DNA of 64,000 bases from Bugulina stolonifera (lineage: Eukaryota > Bryozoa > Gymnolaemata > Cheilostomatida > Bugulidae), in assembly GCA_935421135.1 (NCBI GenBank), contig OW285189.1, forward strand, positions 18,435,072 through 18,499,071. Reading direction: 5' to 3'. Made by a program: the position numbers and the translations under genes. The notes under the pieces were generated by a model that was given only the letters and a program-made list of their open reading frames with translations, was not told the origin of the DNA and did no database searches. Positions within the stretch are counted from its first letter, which is position 1. Every line of letters begins with the position of its first letter. This document shows, in pieces, positions 39,401 to 51,300 of this stretch.

Positions 39401-42400
39401 ATTTATGTTCCGGTAGCTCCTCCCCCAAGCGTCACACTGATCTCTTGAGATATAAATTGATAATTGGAAAAGTAATTTCAATGAACTAATTTGTGATGTA
39501 CAATGAGATTTCAAGTTGCAGTAGAATGTAACATGCCCTTGAAACTGTCGCAATTGGTCTTTGATATGGCCCAAAGCACTTCTGTAATGTAGTTGTACAA
39601 GTATGGGCGGAATTGGTAGACAAATAATTTCCTTTACCGTGTTTTTCTTTTGCTGGCCTATGTTTTTTCTTATGAATAAACGTGGTCAGTACCTAAGACC
39701 TACGTATCCTACATGTAAACTGCATGACTATTGACAACAGTTATCGATAATGTACATTTTAATGATATTCTAAAATTGATTTAGATTTTAGCGTCTATAA
39801 TTAGACGCACAGTGGTACCAGTGGTACGATGCTCACTACCCATCTCCCTCTGTGAAAACCTAATATGGCTATTACAAGACTAACTTTAAATGAATGAACT
39901 CATAGGAGTTGCATGCTCTTGAATCATGAGCGGACAACTCTGATAAACTATACCTAGTCTTGTTTTAGTTATAATTATAACCAAATAGTGTTGATGTTGT
40001 GAATAATATTGATATTGTGATATGTCGATTAACACAATACTGCACTACCATATTTTACAGTTTATGCACTTAGTACAGTGGCAGACCCAGAGGCTTGAGT
40101 TTTGTACTGCTGATCTATGTACATTGTTAAACATGACCTACTACCTCAGTAGCCAGTCCACATTTATATCTTTACCATATTGGGTTTACTTCACTAACCT
40201 AAATATTAATGGTTCTACAACGTGTGTACATTAAGTTTTATAAAGATAAATCTAAATACCTTCCCAGTCGTGATATGCACAGGTATATTATGTTTCTTTA
40301 CCCAACTCCTCGAACAAGTGTGTTTAGTTTTCTTCATTTTCACTGGTGGTTGTCTTATCCTACAATGTTCAAAGTTGGATGCAGAATATATACAAGTAGT
40401 ATTAGACAATAATTTCTCTGGGTAAATGTATTTTCTACAATGAGAAAGTTGAATCACTCATACAGTGTAAATTTATATAGTTCAATACAGAGTGCTATCA
40501 TTCACATTGCCTGAGAATGTAGACATCATCGACAGAGGGCTGTTCGCAGTCAGTAGCAAGTTTTGTTTGATGAACCCTTCATAGTGCATATATGACCATC
40601 ATCTGGTTTGCCTTATTTCAGTTTGGTTGTCAGCAGATTTCATGTGCAGTTATACTTGTTTAGGTTTATGATGGCATGAAAGCTAAGGATCATGTGATTA
40701 GTGACCAGGGGTCAGCATACCATGGGTCAGTGGTTGACCTTTCAGACAAAGGTCGTGTGGCGGTACTTGAGTTCACGGCATCTTCTGTCGCTGTTCTGGA
40801 GAGAGAGCAGAAATGTAAAGTGGGAATCCGACGTTACGGAAGGAAAGACAACCAGATTACATTCAGGTAATTCTACACATAGTACGTTCTAATATGGAGT
40901 TGTTTTCTCTTCAGGAATATTTCGGAATATGTTGTCTTTACTCTATATATGGAAACAAAATTTATTTCATGTGCAGTATATACATCTACTATCTGTGTCT
41001 CTCTTCCTATATACAAAAAACTATTCATGTATTTCATGCATATAGGCCTACTATATTCCATCAAGATTGTACATGTATATACATGTACATGTACATGTAT
41101 GTACATGTATGTACATGTACATGTATATGTAAAATAATGAAAGACTATTCTCTCTCTATGTCAGGTTATGAAGGATTATTCTCTTTGGCCAATATTCACA
41201 TTGATATAACCTATGTACATGATATAGTATGTATAATGTATATACATGTATATATATAATATGTTACCTTTTGTAGACTGGAGACCATAGATGGTTCAGC
41301 TACGTCCGGTGAAGACTATGTACCTGTGAAGCAGACGCTGGTGTTTAAACCCGAGCAGACGTACATTGAATACGTTGTAGAGATAATTGACGATAATGTG
41401 TACGAGCCTGATGAAACATTCTTTGTCAAGATGGCACTGGAACCCGATCAGGAGGCTATTATGGGCAAGAAGAGTATCAATATGATCACTATCATTAACG
41501 ACGACGGTTAGTCCGATACTAGTTGATAGTGTACAAGGTATTACTATAGGCTTGGAACCTCATTCAATGATAATTTGTTAACACTCGCCTGCAGTTTTGC
41601 TTGTTAGAGGTTGACCATTTAAGTATCTCGCCGATATCTTGCAATTCACACATTGGATCATTTAGTGTGATCTGTAGCTGTACATCGACAGACATGTTTA
41701 TCCTTACTTCCTGTGATTCACTCCTGCAGTTTACTCATTTGATTCAACTAAGCAGTTTCATTGTGCGCTCTGCTTGGTGACTGAACTGCTATAACACCAT
41801 GCTGCATGACAGCATAGTGATAATATACATATGCATATATTTATATAGAGCCTGGCACGCTGGAGTTTGCCCACCCCAGCTTTGTGTTTAAAGAGAGCGT
41901 AGGCAAGGCTATGGTTACTGTGAACCGAATAAATGGCGCTGACGGCAGAATTCAGGTGTCATGGAAGACTGAGGATATGACGGCTACCAACGGACGGGAC
42001 TTTGAGGGAGGAGAAGGCGTTTTGGTGTTTGAACATGGAGAAATTGCTAAGGCTATTGAGATCCCTATCTATGATGATCAGGTGAGTGTGCAATTCAGTA
42101 CTTGAAATGATAACTGTTTTTAGGATTTATTTACTCATGCCATGAACTGACAACTCCCGATAATTATATTATGTTTTACTCCATTAACAATGTTGTTTCC
42201 TTTAATGTACCATTGCATTTGAACTGAGTCCATTTTAAGTTAAGTTTGGATTTTCCAACAACTGGTTATACTAACTTATAACAGTTAGTTGCTGATCCTA
42301 TTCCATTTTTTTTTGCTACTAATATTACGTATCGTGCCTTCTAACTCCCAATGTGTTATATTCCTGCAGGACAGTGGTGTAAGTATATGCAATATATGCA

Positions 42401-45400
42401 TTGTATAAAATATATGCTACTAGTGGATGGTCTCTATACTCAACCAATAAACCTGGTTTATGTGATTATTCCATGCGCACTCATAGATGTCATTGTTCAT
42501 AATGAGAAGTTGCCCTCTCCCAATGGGGAGGCAATCCTAAGAGCCCAGCTTCTTAGTATGATCATTGTCTTATGAGTGTCCATTGATTACTCTGCTATTG
42601 TAACTGTACAAATCTCATCAATACTCTTACAATTAGTACTAGTACTGCTAGTGCTGCTAGTACTGTACTAGTACTAACTAGTACTAGTACTAGTACTAGC
42701 ACTAGTTAGTACTAGTACTAGTTAGCACTAGTACTGCTAGTACTGAGAGTTACTAGTACTGTGGAGTACTAAGACTATCAGTACAAGTACTAATAGTTAG
42801 TATCAATCTACTATATATAGTAACTAGTATCTAACTCAACTGGAAATTAGATTGCTTGTCTTAGGTGTATTAAATGTATATAATTAATAATTTCACCCTT
42901 ATAAAACCTGTCTCTATGTTGTATGCTCATATCTTATAATAATCCCGATACACATCGTACTCGATTAGATTGCACATAGTTCTATGACTTATTTTATCGT
43001 CTGTTGTAACTGGTGATTAATAACCATATGTATAAAATAGCATGATATCTAAAGAGTAGACCACAAATCTACACATAAGGCCTTCCTTTGCTTTACCTGG
43101 TGGCAGCATAACTTATCATAGTCAACCTCATAATATTAACATCTAACCGTATTAGTGGTTAACATTGACTAGAAATCATGGAGAACGTCAATATCCTGAT
43201 AGCCTGAGTTCCAAATTGTCCACCATTATGTGTGAGACGTGTGTATAATGGTGATGGACTGTTGGACTCGACCGAGATTCCTCAGTCAATCACCACCCAC
43301 CCGTCACCCATTCTGGTGGGGGGGGGGGGGGGGGGGGACTGGAACACAGGCAAGGTGAACACTTGTCTTTTTGGTACTAGTTGCATGTCATAATATTATC
43401 ACGCACACACATCACATAATTACGCATACATGTATATCATAACTGCATAGGTTTCTGTTTACCATGTCTATGTTTTACTGTAGACTGAGGTAGGACACAT
43501 GTGGTAGTATAATACTATCATAGTGTATCTATAAATAGCTCACATTCATTGGTAACTTGCCCACTTCTGGCTCTTTTATATTATGTGTGCATAAGTTTAT
43601 AGTCTTGTCCATCAGCCAACAGGCAATCCATTCGTCAATGTTAGGCTTGCAGTTAGCCTTTCTGCTCATTCCCTTTCTATCTCTAATCTTTCTTCCTCTA
43701 CAACTCCAATAACCAGTGCCGATATTCAAATCATGTGAACCTTTCCATTAGAGTTACTCTCCCTTGAGAAATGTAGAGGAGCGCTCGTGATTTCACATGT
43801 TATCAGCAGACATCTGATTAAATAATAATGGGCTAGTGAAGTTTTTTTAGCGATATCTCTTTGAATGATACTGTCTTGACATGCATCAATTTATGCTATA
43901 CTAATATACAGCTAAATAACTAGACACCCAGAGCTTCTGTCATATGCAATCACAATTCACATCACAGAGCTTGCCCATAATCTGCAGTAATGCTCTCCCT
44001 TGATAGTTAAAATATATCTTCCGTGGATTTTCAAGTTGCCCGTCTATTAGGAATACATATATTATCAGCAATTAATTGGCATACAATAACTCTTTTCGGT
44101 AGGAGGCTGAGAAAGATGAGCACTTTAAAGTTATCCTCTCCGATCCAACAGATGGAGCACAGCTTGGCAGCAAAGTGAAAACCGTTGTTACTATAGTCAA
44201 TGATGAAGGTTGGTAACTTTACGTTGCTGTAGATAGACTGGTGGTTACATACTCTATGCTCTTCACTACATAAGTTGCATATCAGCCTCAGGTACCACTT
44301 CAATATCATACCAGGTGTATGTCAACATAATACCTTTGAATTGCTGCATGCAAAGTTATGTGAAATTCTGTAAATTTTCACTTTGGTGAACTACTGACAA
44401 TTTTTATAATAGTCATGTATACAATCACAATTGAACCTTTGACCCTTGACCTACACAGATTACCAAGGAATAGTATCCCGGTTGGTTAATCTCACCAGTC
44501 TGAACGTGGATGCGCTGAAGGTAGACAGTGCCACCTATGCCCAGCAGTTTGAGAACGCTATGAATGTGAACGGAGGGGATTTGGAATCGGCTACCAGCTT
44601 TGACTACCTCATGCATTTCCTTACATTTGGATGGAAGGTAAGCGTCGTGTTACATTATACTGCTATGTGTTACATAGTCCATACCATACTACTATGTGTT
44701 ATATAGTTCATATCATATTGCTATGTGTTATATAGTCCATATCATACTGCTATGTGTTATATAGTCCATATCATACTGCTATGTGTTATATAGTCCATAT
44801 CATACTGCTATGTGTTATATAGTCCATATCATACTGCTATGTGTTATATAGTCCATATCATACTGCTATGTGTTATATAGTCCATATCATACTGCTATGT
44901 GTTATATAGTCCATATCATACTGATGTGTGTTATATAGTTCATATCATACTACTATGTGTTATATAGTCCATATCATACTGCTATGTGTTATATAGTCCA
45001 TATCATACTGCTATGTGTTATATTAATAGTCCATATCATACTGCATGTGTTATATAGTCCATATCATACTGCTGTGTGTTATATAGTCCATATCATACTG
45101 CTGTTTTCCGGAGTTCAACTAATAGTGTTCCACCTGATCTATTATATTAACTCTACACATAGAGTATTGGCTCAGCTCCGCTACACTGGAGGCCAATTGT
45201 GTTTTCGGCTGGCAGAGCCTAGTTTTAGATCAAGCTGGTGTGCCATTTGTTTACCTATGCACAGAACAACATGTTCGACTATTTAGTTCCCAGTGTCACT
45301 AATCGCTGTTGTAATTGGTTAATATCAGATATAACGACTCCAATCATATAATTCATTAGTAATCAGCTTTGCTTATGGGCTGGTAGTACACCTCGCCTAT

Positions 45401-46945
45401 AGAACCATGCCAATGAACCACAGAGTCATTCTGTCGAAGCTCACGGCCTCTCGTTGAGTAAAACATTTAGTAATGTAAAGCAATTACCAATGTTATCATG
45501 GTATTCACTACTGGTGTGGAAACAACTTCAATATACTGTATAATCAGACTAAAGCGTAATATGCAACCAGTAACAGTAAACATAGAGTCCATCTACATAA
45601 TATATACTTATATCTATGCCTGATCAAGTGTAAATTTTGCAGAGTACATGACATTATTTGATTTATTAATGTGCATGTTGTAGCCTACAGTATACAGGTA
45701 CTAGATTTTTTACAGCTGCAGTGCAGCATAACCATATACATGTACATGTAGTTGGTACCGTTGATGCTATGACTGTATTTACTTGTGTTGTAGATCATCT
45801 TCGCTATTGTTCCGCCCGTACACTTCTGTGGGGGTTATCTTACCTTTATCTGTGCCCTCATAATGATGATATTCATGACCATCATAGTCGGCGACTTGGC
45901 TAGTATATTTGGATGTCTATGCGGCTTGGAAAAACCCATCACGGCTATTACATTTGTGGCTCTAGGTAAGGTTTACATGTACATCAAGCCTATTCTTTGG
46001 TCATGATAAAGTAACAGGCGTGCCTATAGAAAGAACTTTACAGATTGTGGAATCACCATTCTAGGGTAGAGTGAAACACAGAATATGAAAAGAAACTTTT
46101 ACATCTAAATGGATGCACTTTGGGTTCATTATCGAAGTGTGTTTGTATATGATGCAGTTATAGTATTGTGGATATGCATGATACCTTTGTACATGTTCAA
46201 TTTGATACATAATCATAACTAATGTATCACCTATTATTCACGCAGGAACCAGTTTACCAGATTTGTTTGCGAGTAAGCAAGCCGCTCAGATGGAGGCGAC
46301 AGCTGACAACTCTGTCGGTAACGTGACGGGAAGTAACTCTGTAAATGTATTCCTTGGCCTAGGACTACCTTGGACTATCGCAGCTATATTCCACTATATT
46401 AAGGATGTAAGTACCCTACACTTACATGGTAACAAAATCTATAAACATTTACCCATGTAACGTTTTCAGTAGGAAATAGACGTTTAGATACCCATTTATT
46501 CACTACCATAGAATGATGTTGTTAGACAAAGACATTACGTAATACCAATACTTGATTACAATATAGGTATATCAGTTGGTAGAAGTTTCACAACTGATCT
46601 GTGTATATGGGTTAGCAGTGTTGGAGAATTTCCCAATTGTGTCTTTACCAAACGTACATTTCTAAATCTCCGATTATGAACATTCATGACACTATGGTAT
46701 ATTTGCAGGGTTCGGCATTCCATGTGCCTGCAGGTGCTCTGGCATTCAGTGTACTACTTTACTCTATATTTGCTGTCGTCTGCATTGGCATCCTCATATT
46801 TAGACACTACGTCTTTCCAAAAGGAGAACTGGGTGGAGCTACATGGTTTAAATGGCTGAGCTTTGCGATTATGGTGGTAATGTGGTTGCTCTATATAGTC
46901 ATCTCATCCATGCAAGTGAGAGGACAGATTCAGTCACCATTTTAG
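30497..46945 (+). CDS. SLC8A: Na+/Ca2+ exchanger with two Calx-beta domains
   Basis: Plasma-membrane antiporter exchanging 3 Na+ for 1 Ca2+. Exons: 30497-31205, 32703-32791, 38892-39059, 40664-40866, 41277-41506, 41849-42081, 44103-44208, 44459-44637, 45794-45965, 46246-46406, 46709-46945; phases join, giving 828 residues (vertebrate NCX about 940-970). The alpha-1 repeat carries [20 protein letters not shown] (101-120); the alpha-2 repeat carries [14 protein letters not shown] and [17 protein letters not shown]. The cytosolic loop has Calx-beta 1 (exons 4-5, with acidic [11 protein letters not shown]) and Calx-beta 2 (exons 6-7, with [12 protein letters not shown]). The segment after TM5, where vertebrate NCX has the strongly basic XIP autoinhibitory region, reads [16 protein letters not shown] and is not basic. 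No signal peptide precedes TM1. Intron 2 hosts a Tc1-like copy, a hAT-like element and a 1 kb inverted-repeat element; intron 8 a 29-bp array. Additional cassette exons cannot be excluded. Confidence 0.96.
33101..34885 (+). mobile_element. Tc1-like DNA transposon, 1785 bp, inactivated
   Basis: Terminal inverted repeats of 27 bp (starting CAGTGCCGTGCATAATTCAG, one mismatch) are flanked by the TA target duplication at 33099-33100 and 34886-34887. It carries one transposase gene in the plus orientation. Its length and layout are typical of a complete Tc1 element. It sits in exchanger intron 2, in the same direction as the host gene. Confidence 0.95.
33491..34483 (+). pseudogene. Tc1 transposase, DD34E type, with nonsense and catalytic mutations
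   Basis: The frame gives a Tc1 transposase of usual length (about 330 codons; start at 33491 or more probably the second Met, 33500). The N-terminal part is a paired-like helix-turn-helix region with the GRPGR-like hinge SRPGRTRKS. The DDE core follows. The first catalytic Asp is Asn in VIFSNESKF (codon 156, AAT at 33956-33958). Codon 244 is TAA (34220-34222) just before DDNAPYH, where the family usually has Gln. The same frame then continues to the Glu of PIENLW (codon 281), 34 residues after the second Asp. No frameshift is seen. Two independent point lesions make this copy unable to produce active enzyme. Confidence 0.94.
36030..36525. mobile_element. Possible hAT-like element, CAGTGGCGG termini, 496 bp
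   Basis: Starts CAGTGGCGGATC and ends with the inverted GACCCGCCACTG (one mismatch over 12). CAGTGGCGG termini are common among animal hAT elements. The flanking 8-mers (GAGTGTAC and TGTGTGAC) do not match convincingly, so the boundaries or age are uncertain. No coding capacity. In exchanger intron 2. Confidence 0.5.
36622..37653. mobile_element. TA-flanked inverted-repeat element of 1032 bp with CATTGGGAC modules
   Basis: Terminal inverted repeats of about 24 bp start GGGGAGACGGGGGCACATTG, with one mismatch, flanked by TA at 36620-36621 and 37654-37655. The module GGGGCACATTGGGAC recurs: once at the left end, twice at the right end, at 36831-36865 and around 37233-37293 in both orientations, including the 18-bp palindrome at 37240-37257. 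There is no transposase frame, so it is a non-autonomous DNA element; the superfamily is not clear to me. Confidence 0.8.
41065..41126. repeat. (ATGTAC)n-type microsatellite
   Basis: Repeated TACATG hexamers with small interruptions (ATGTACATGTATGTACATGT) in exchanger intron 4, the longest of many copies of this motif in the window. Confidence 0.85.
42635..42790. repeat. Self-complementary ACTAGT repeat block
   Basis: Interleaved ACTAGT, AGTACT and GCTAGT hexamers in exchanger intron 6. The monomers are palindromic, so the whole block can pair with itself in several registers. Confidence 0.85.
43318..43337. repeat. Run of 20 G
   Basis: Uninterrupted guanine homopolymer in exchanger intron 6; potential G-quadruplex and a likely assembly-length error. 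Confidence 0.9.
44660..45105. repeat. About 15 tandem copies of a 29-bp unit
   Basis: Unit TATGTGTTATATAGTCCATA plus nine more bases recurs every 29 bases with few substitutions and small indels near 44922, 45024 and 45044. It starts within about 25 bases of the donor of exchanger exon 8 (44637). Open frames through it are repeat artefacts. Confidence 0.93.
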
Positions 46946-48369
46946 TCAGAGGTAAAGCTGTGGTAGTTCCATCAGCTGTATGCCGCAGTGGCAGTCAGGT
47001 AGTCTTATAGGACCTATCACTGGCAATATAATTCATATATAATATTATTATATAGCTATTCTAGTAACTTATCACATAACTGGCTGTCATTACCCAAAAA
47101 ATAATAATTGTTAGTCTACAGCCTAAAATTGTAATTTGTCCAAACAATTTATTTTAATAGGTAAATTTTTAATTCTATAGAATTTATTTCAATTAAATTT
47201 TTCTCATTTCTTTGCTGTATTTTTAGAGATTAGATATTCCTATTATGCTACAATGAATATTATATTTTCACCACTGATACAGCCGATCATCTTGCTAGTA
47301 ACTGTGGGCTTTGAGGACTTGTAGCTGCTAGTTCTACGCTCTGGTTCTAAAATATGCTAAATGTACATTTAGTGCTAAGATATGTTAATCTAAAACACGT
47401 CGGTTCTAAAATATTATGCTGAATGAACAGTGACTGGTGTAGGAAATCTACACAATGATAATAGGCCTATTAATACTACATCCATAGATAATAATACACT
47501 AGTATAATATCTAACATTGTTATTACATGTATTAATGATATAATCCATATTACAGATATACATGTAGGTGTTACTGCTATGAAACAAATACTTATGCAAA
47601 GTATTATAATCTATAATCATGTGTTATTACAATTTATATGACATTACTACATGTAGCTGTTTAATATTACTAAACCTGCTAATAATGGCTGTAATTTGAT
47701 ATTATTTTGTATTAGATACAAAATAATTTCTGGTATTTTTATAATGCTTACATGTGGTTACTAGGGCCTATACAAATCTCTTTGATCAAGCTGTTAATGT
47801 ACATTTAATGATTATTTTATACTAATAAAATATATGGGATAAACTTAAAATACAATAAAATCAGATATTGATGACAAAATGCAATAAAGTAGTTATATAT
47901 TATAAAAACTGTACATTTTTATGTAGGTTGTAGCTTGTAGGTTATAATTTTATAGTAACAGTTACACAATCATGTACAATGAGAGATATTAGTAAATTTA
48001 TAATGCCATTGGCTATTGTGTAGCATAAAACCTAACTCACATAACTTATGTAGAGAATGAAAATTACAGGAAGGGTCTTGCATAATTCTACTAAAAGTGG
48101 TAACCGCGAAACATCAACAGCTGTGTATATTTAGCAGTCTTATATTTCCTTGAATTTGGTGTAAGCAATGTCAAGGACAAGACCAAAATATAAAATTTAT
48201 GGGCAGTTGCCACACAACAAAGCTGCAAAAACCATATAAATAGCCTTGAAATAGTTTACTTCAAATAGAAGAGAAGACAAATCCAGATTATTGACATATT
48301 GTGGCAAAAGTGTATACTTGTCTTGGGCAGATAATTGGTAATAAATGAAGTTTTACTACTTGTGAAAAT
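46946..48369. other. Convergent intergenic region NCX / CHT
   Basis: Both flanking genes end here, so it should hold their 3' untranslated regions. It is very AT-rich with several AATAAA-like hexamers (for example near 47824) on both strands. No gene or notable repeat is visible. Confidence 0.6.
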
Positions 48370-51300
48370 TTATATATTCACCTTGTCATTTTCCATCTCT
48401 TCCATTTCGACATTCTCCAGTGATTGGTTAGATCCTGTAGCCCGAATACTTATCTGCACCCATGCAGGGTGGACTGTCTTTAGGAGATCCCATTTCTTAT
48501 TTATTCTAAGTAGAAGAGCTCTGGCTACTAGAGAGGTCAACACTGTAGTTATGATAGAACAAAACATTGCGAATGTTCTCAGTGGAAATAGTTGGAGGTC
48601 AAGGTCACTATTGTAAAAAGGATAGCATATTATAGTAGGTAGTCCTAGCAAGTAGTCTCCAGCCAGTAGTCTGAGAAGCAAACTCAGAGTATAGCCTAAA
48701 ATACAGAAATCATAATCAATGAAACACAGACACATAATGTTATGTAGAACACTTTTAAAACAAGTACAAGAGAGAACGATTCTAAACATGTAATCAGTGA
48801 CTTTCTAGGAAAGTTTTACAACCATACTGCTCTTGCTATCTGTCGCTTGTAAAAGCATATTATATTATCATTATCACTTACCAACAATGGCACCGTAACC
48901 ATTGGATACGGGTAAATACAAAGCGCAAATGAGCTGTGGTAATGTTGCTACAAACACGATGTCTGCAGCCAGGATAAAGAGTCCAGAAATGGTGAGTGAC
49001 GGAGAGGCAAGAGCTACGACTGAAGAGATCACACCAACCATTAATATACTGACTTTGAGAACAACACTGAGCTCTAAAGCGGATGCCTAAAATAGTACAA
49101 TCATTTTACAGAATACACGATTACAAAATAATGATATCTACACATACATGTAGATATAAGGCTGCAATGAAATTATCAAATAGTTAAAATAATTCATTTC
49201 CAGATCAGAAAACATAGCGTTTGAATTTGCTATCAAATTTTAAAGGAAGACAACAGGTTTTCTAATTTAGACATCAGGATAAATAACATTGACCAGAAAA
49301 AATATATTTTTCTACTTTTAGTACAGTATTAAAAAAATTTGAGAAATGACAAAATTCCTATGATATAACAAGGGTGTGTCCCACCTCAGTAACTGATTAA
49401 TTGGTTCAAAGCCAATGTGAGGATTTTGAGTAGCAACCCTACCTTGGGTCTAATCTTTCTATAGACATTATTAGTGAACATGGAGCTGGACCCTAGGATA
49501 GCGCTGTCGGTTGATGACATCACTGCAGCAGCAATAGCACCTAACCCTAAGTGTCAAACAATCAGAGAGTTATTAGATACATAGGTACACACATGGCATA
49601 GACATGTACATGTGCGTACATGCCAATATAAGTGCAGTAAAAAGGTATCGATGATGGCAGTTAAGAAACAAGAATGAATGGCATTTACAATGTATACACC
49701 AATAGAATTTATGAGCTAGTGAAAGATAGTGAATTAAAAGTAGCAAGGGGAAGATAGGTTACCCCAAAACCCATCCCCTCCCACTCACCATCAAGTTGAG
49801 ACCTTAAACTAGACTACACAACGTTGTCTCCTTTGAATTATATCAACAAGTCCAACCAATCACAGTGCACACATTACAGTTTGGAGTTGTTTGCACAACA
49901 AATTTCAGCATAAAGGGTAAGAAGGTTGTGTCAATGATGTAATAGTTATAGCAACAGGAAGGAAACTCCAGCTATCCATACTAAATACGTTATAAGAAAT
50001 GTCTACATGTTGAAGTTGGGGTTTGGGGCAAGAGCGGACAATGTACAAAATGAAGAGAAGACAACTCTTACTTTTCGAAGATTTGCGGAGTATTGCTACA
50101 TTATAATATATAAAATGTTTCTTATCACGTATTTAGTCAATGTTAATGCCTCAGCTATCTTCACATTGGGAAGGGCTGAAGGCATAAATAGCATTGACTT
50201 TGAGCGACATATCTTTCTTTTGCACATTGTTTAGACAATATAACATACTTGTTTAAGAGTTATTTCCCTTACCTATAACAGAGACGGCTGGAGGTGTGAA
50301 CTGTTTGACTACTAAAGGTAGAGTCAGACTCTTGTCACTATAAACAGTCTCATTCAATCCTGTAGACTCCCAGTCTATAAATACAATATAAACAAGTCCT
50401 ATGTCATATTGTAATGGTTCAGAACATTTGTATACGACTCCAGTCACCCTGATGGACCTTATAGCACCTTCGGTGCCTAGTAGTTGCCACAGCACTACTC
50501 ATCTGACACTTGTACTCTTACATTTAGTTGTTCGTATACTTACACTTGTCTCATATTGCATGTCTAACCATTCATTTTATACCTACATACTTGTGTATAA
50601 CATTTCTAAGTCTTTTAGTGCCTTTTATACCCATGTAAAGAGGCCCGACCTCTCAGATTTACTTGATATTCATTTTGTACATGAGTTGGATGATTCTAAG
50701 CATCTTTTGTATAGCCCGACCCATTTTGGGTCGGCCATCGGGCTTCCGGCCGCCATATTGTTGCGCAATTTCCGGACAACACTACGTCGGCCTTTTTACC
50801 GGAACTTCCTCCGGAAGTTCTGTCACTATATAAAGGGCATTGTTTTTATGTTTGTTGTCTCAGTTCTTGCTTGGATCTCAATAAAGACACATCTATACCT
50901 ATATACAGAGACTTTCACTTCGTAGATAGGTCATTCTAGTTGTTAAGGTCCTCGACCTTGCAACACGAACTGCCTACTAGGTCGGATCACTCTCTTTCTC
51001 AGTATAGTAAACAAGCATAACTCGGGATCACATGGGTCGTCTTTGGTAGTTCTTTGACTACTGACTCCGATCAATCTTTCATGTAATGAGAAGGCCTAGC
51101 ACCACTCATTGCCACTTCATTTTGGGTCGGGAGTCGTCTTAGGACGACCATACCAGAAACCAAACCATTACAATATAATACATTGTATATTATATCTGGT
51201 AGTAATGATGAGAGTAATAGATACAAGTCCTACGTCATATAATACGTTGTATATTATACCTGGTAGTAATGATGAGAATAATATATACAAGTCCCATGTC

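Noticed and set aside
44957..45286. 109-codon open frame after exchanger exon 8
   Set aside because: Produced by the 29-bp tandem array; periodic peptide and inside an intron with well-supported flanking exons.
50401..50925. 174-codon open frame on the plus strand
   Set aside because: It starts before the solo LTR boundary and runs through U3 into the TATA/AATAAA region; no domain is recognisable and it is an accident of the GC-richer LTR.
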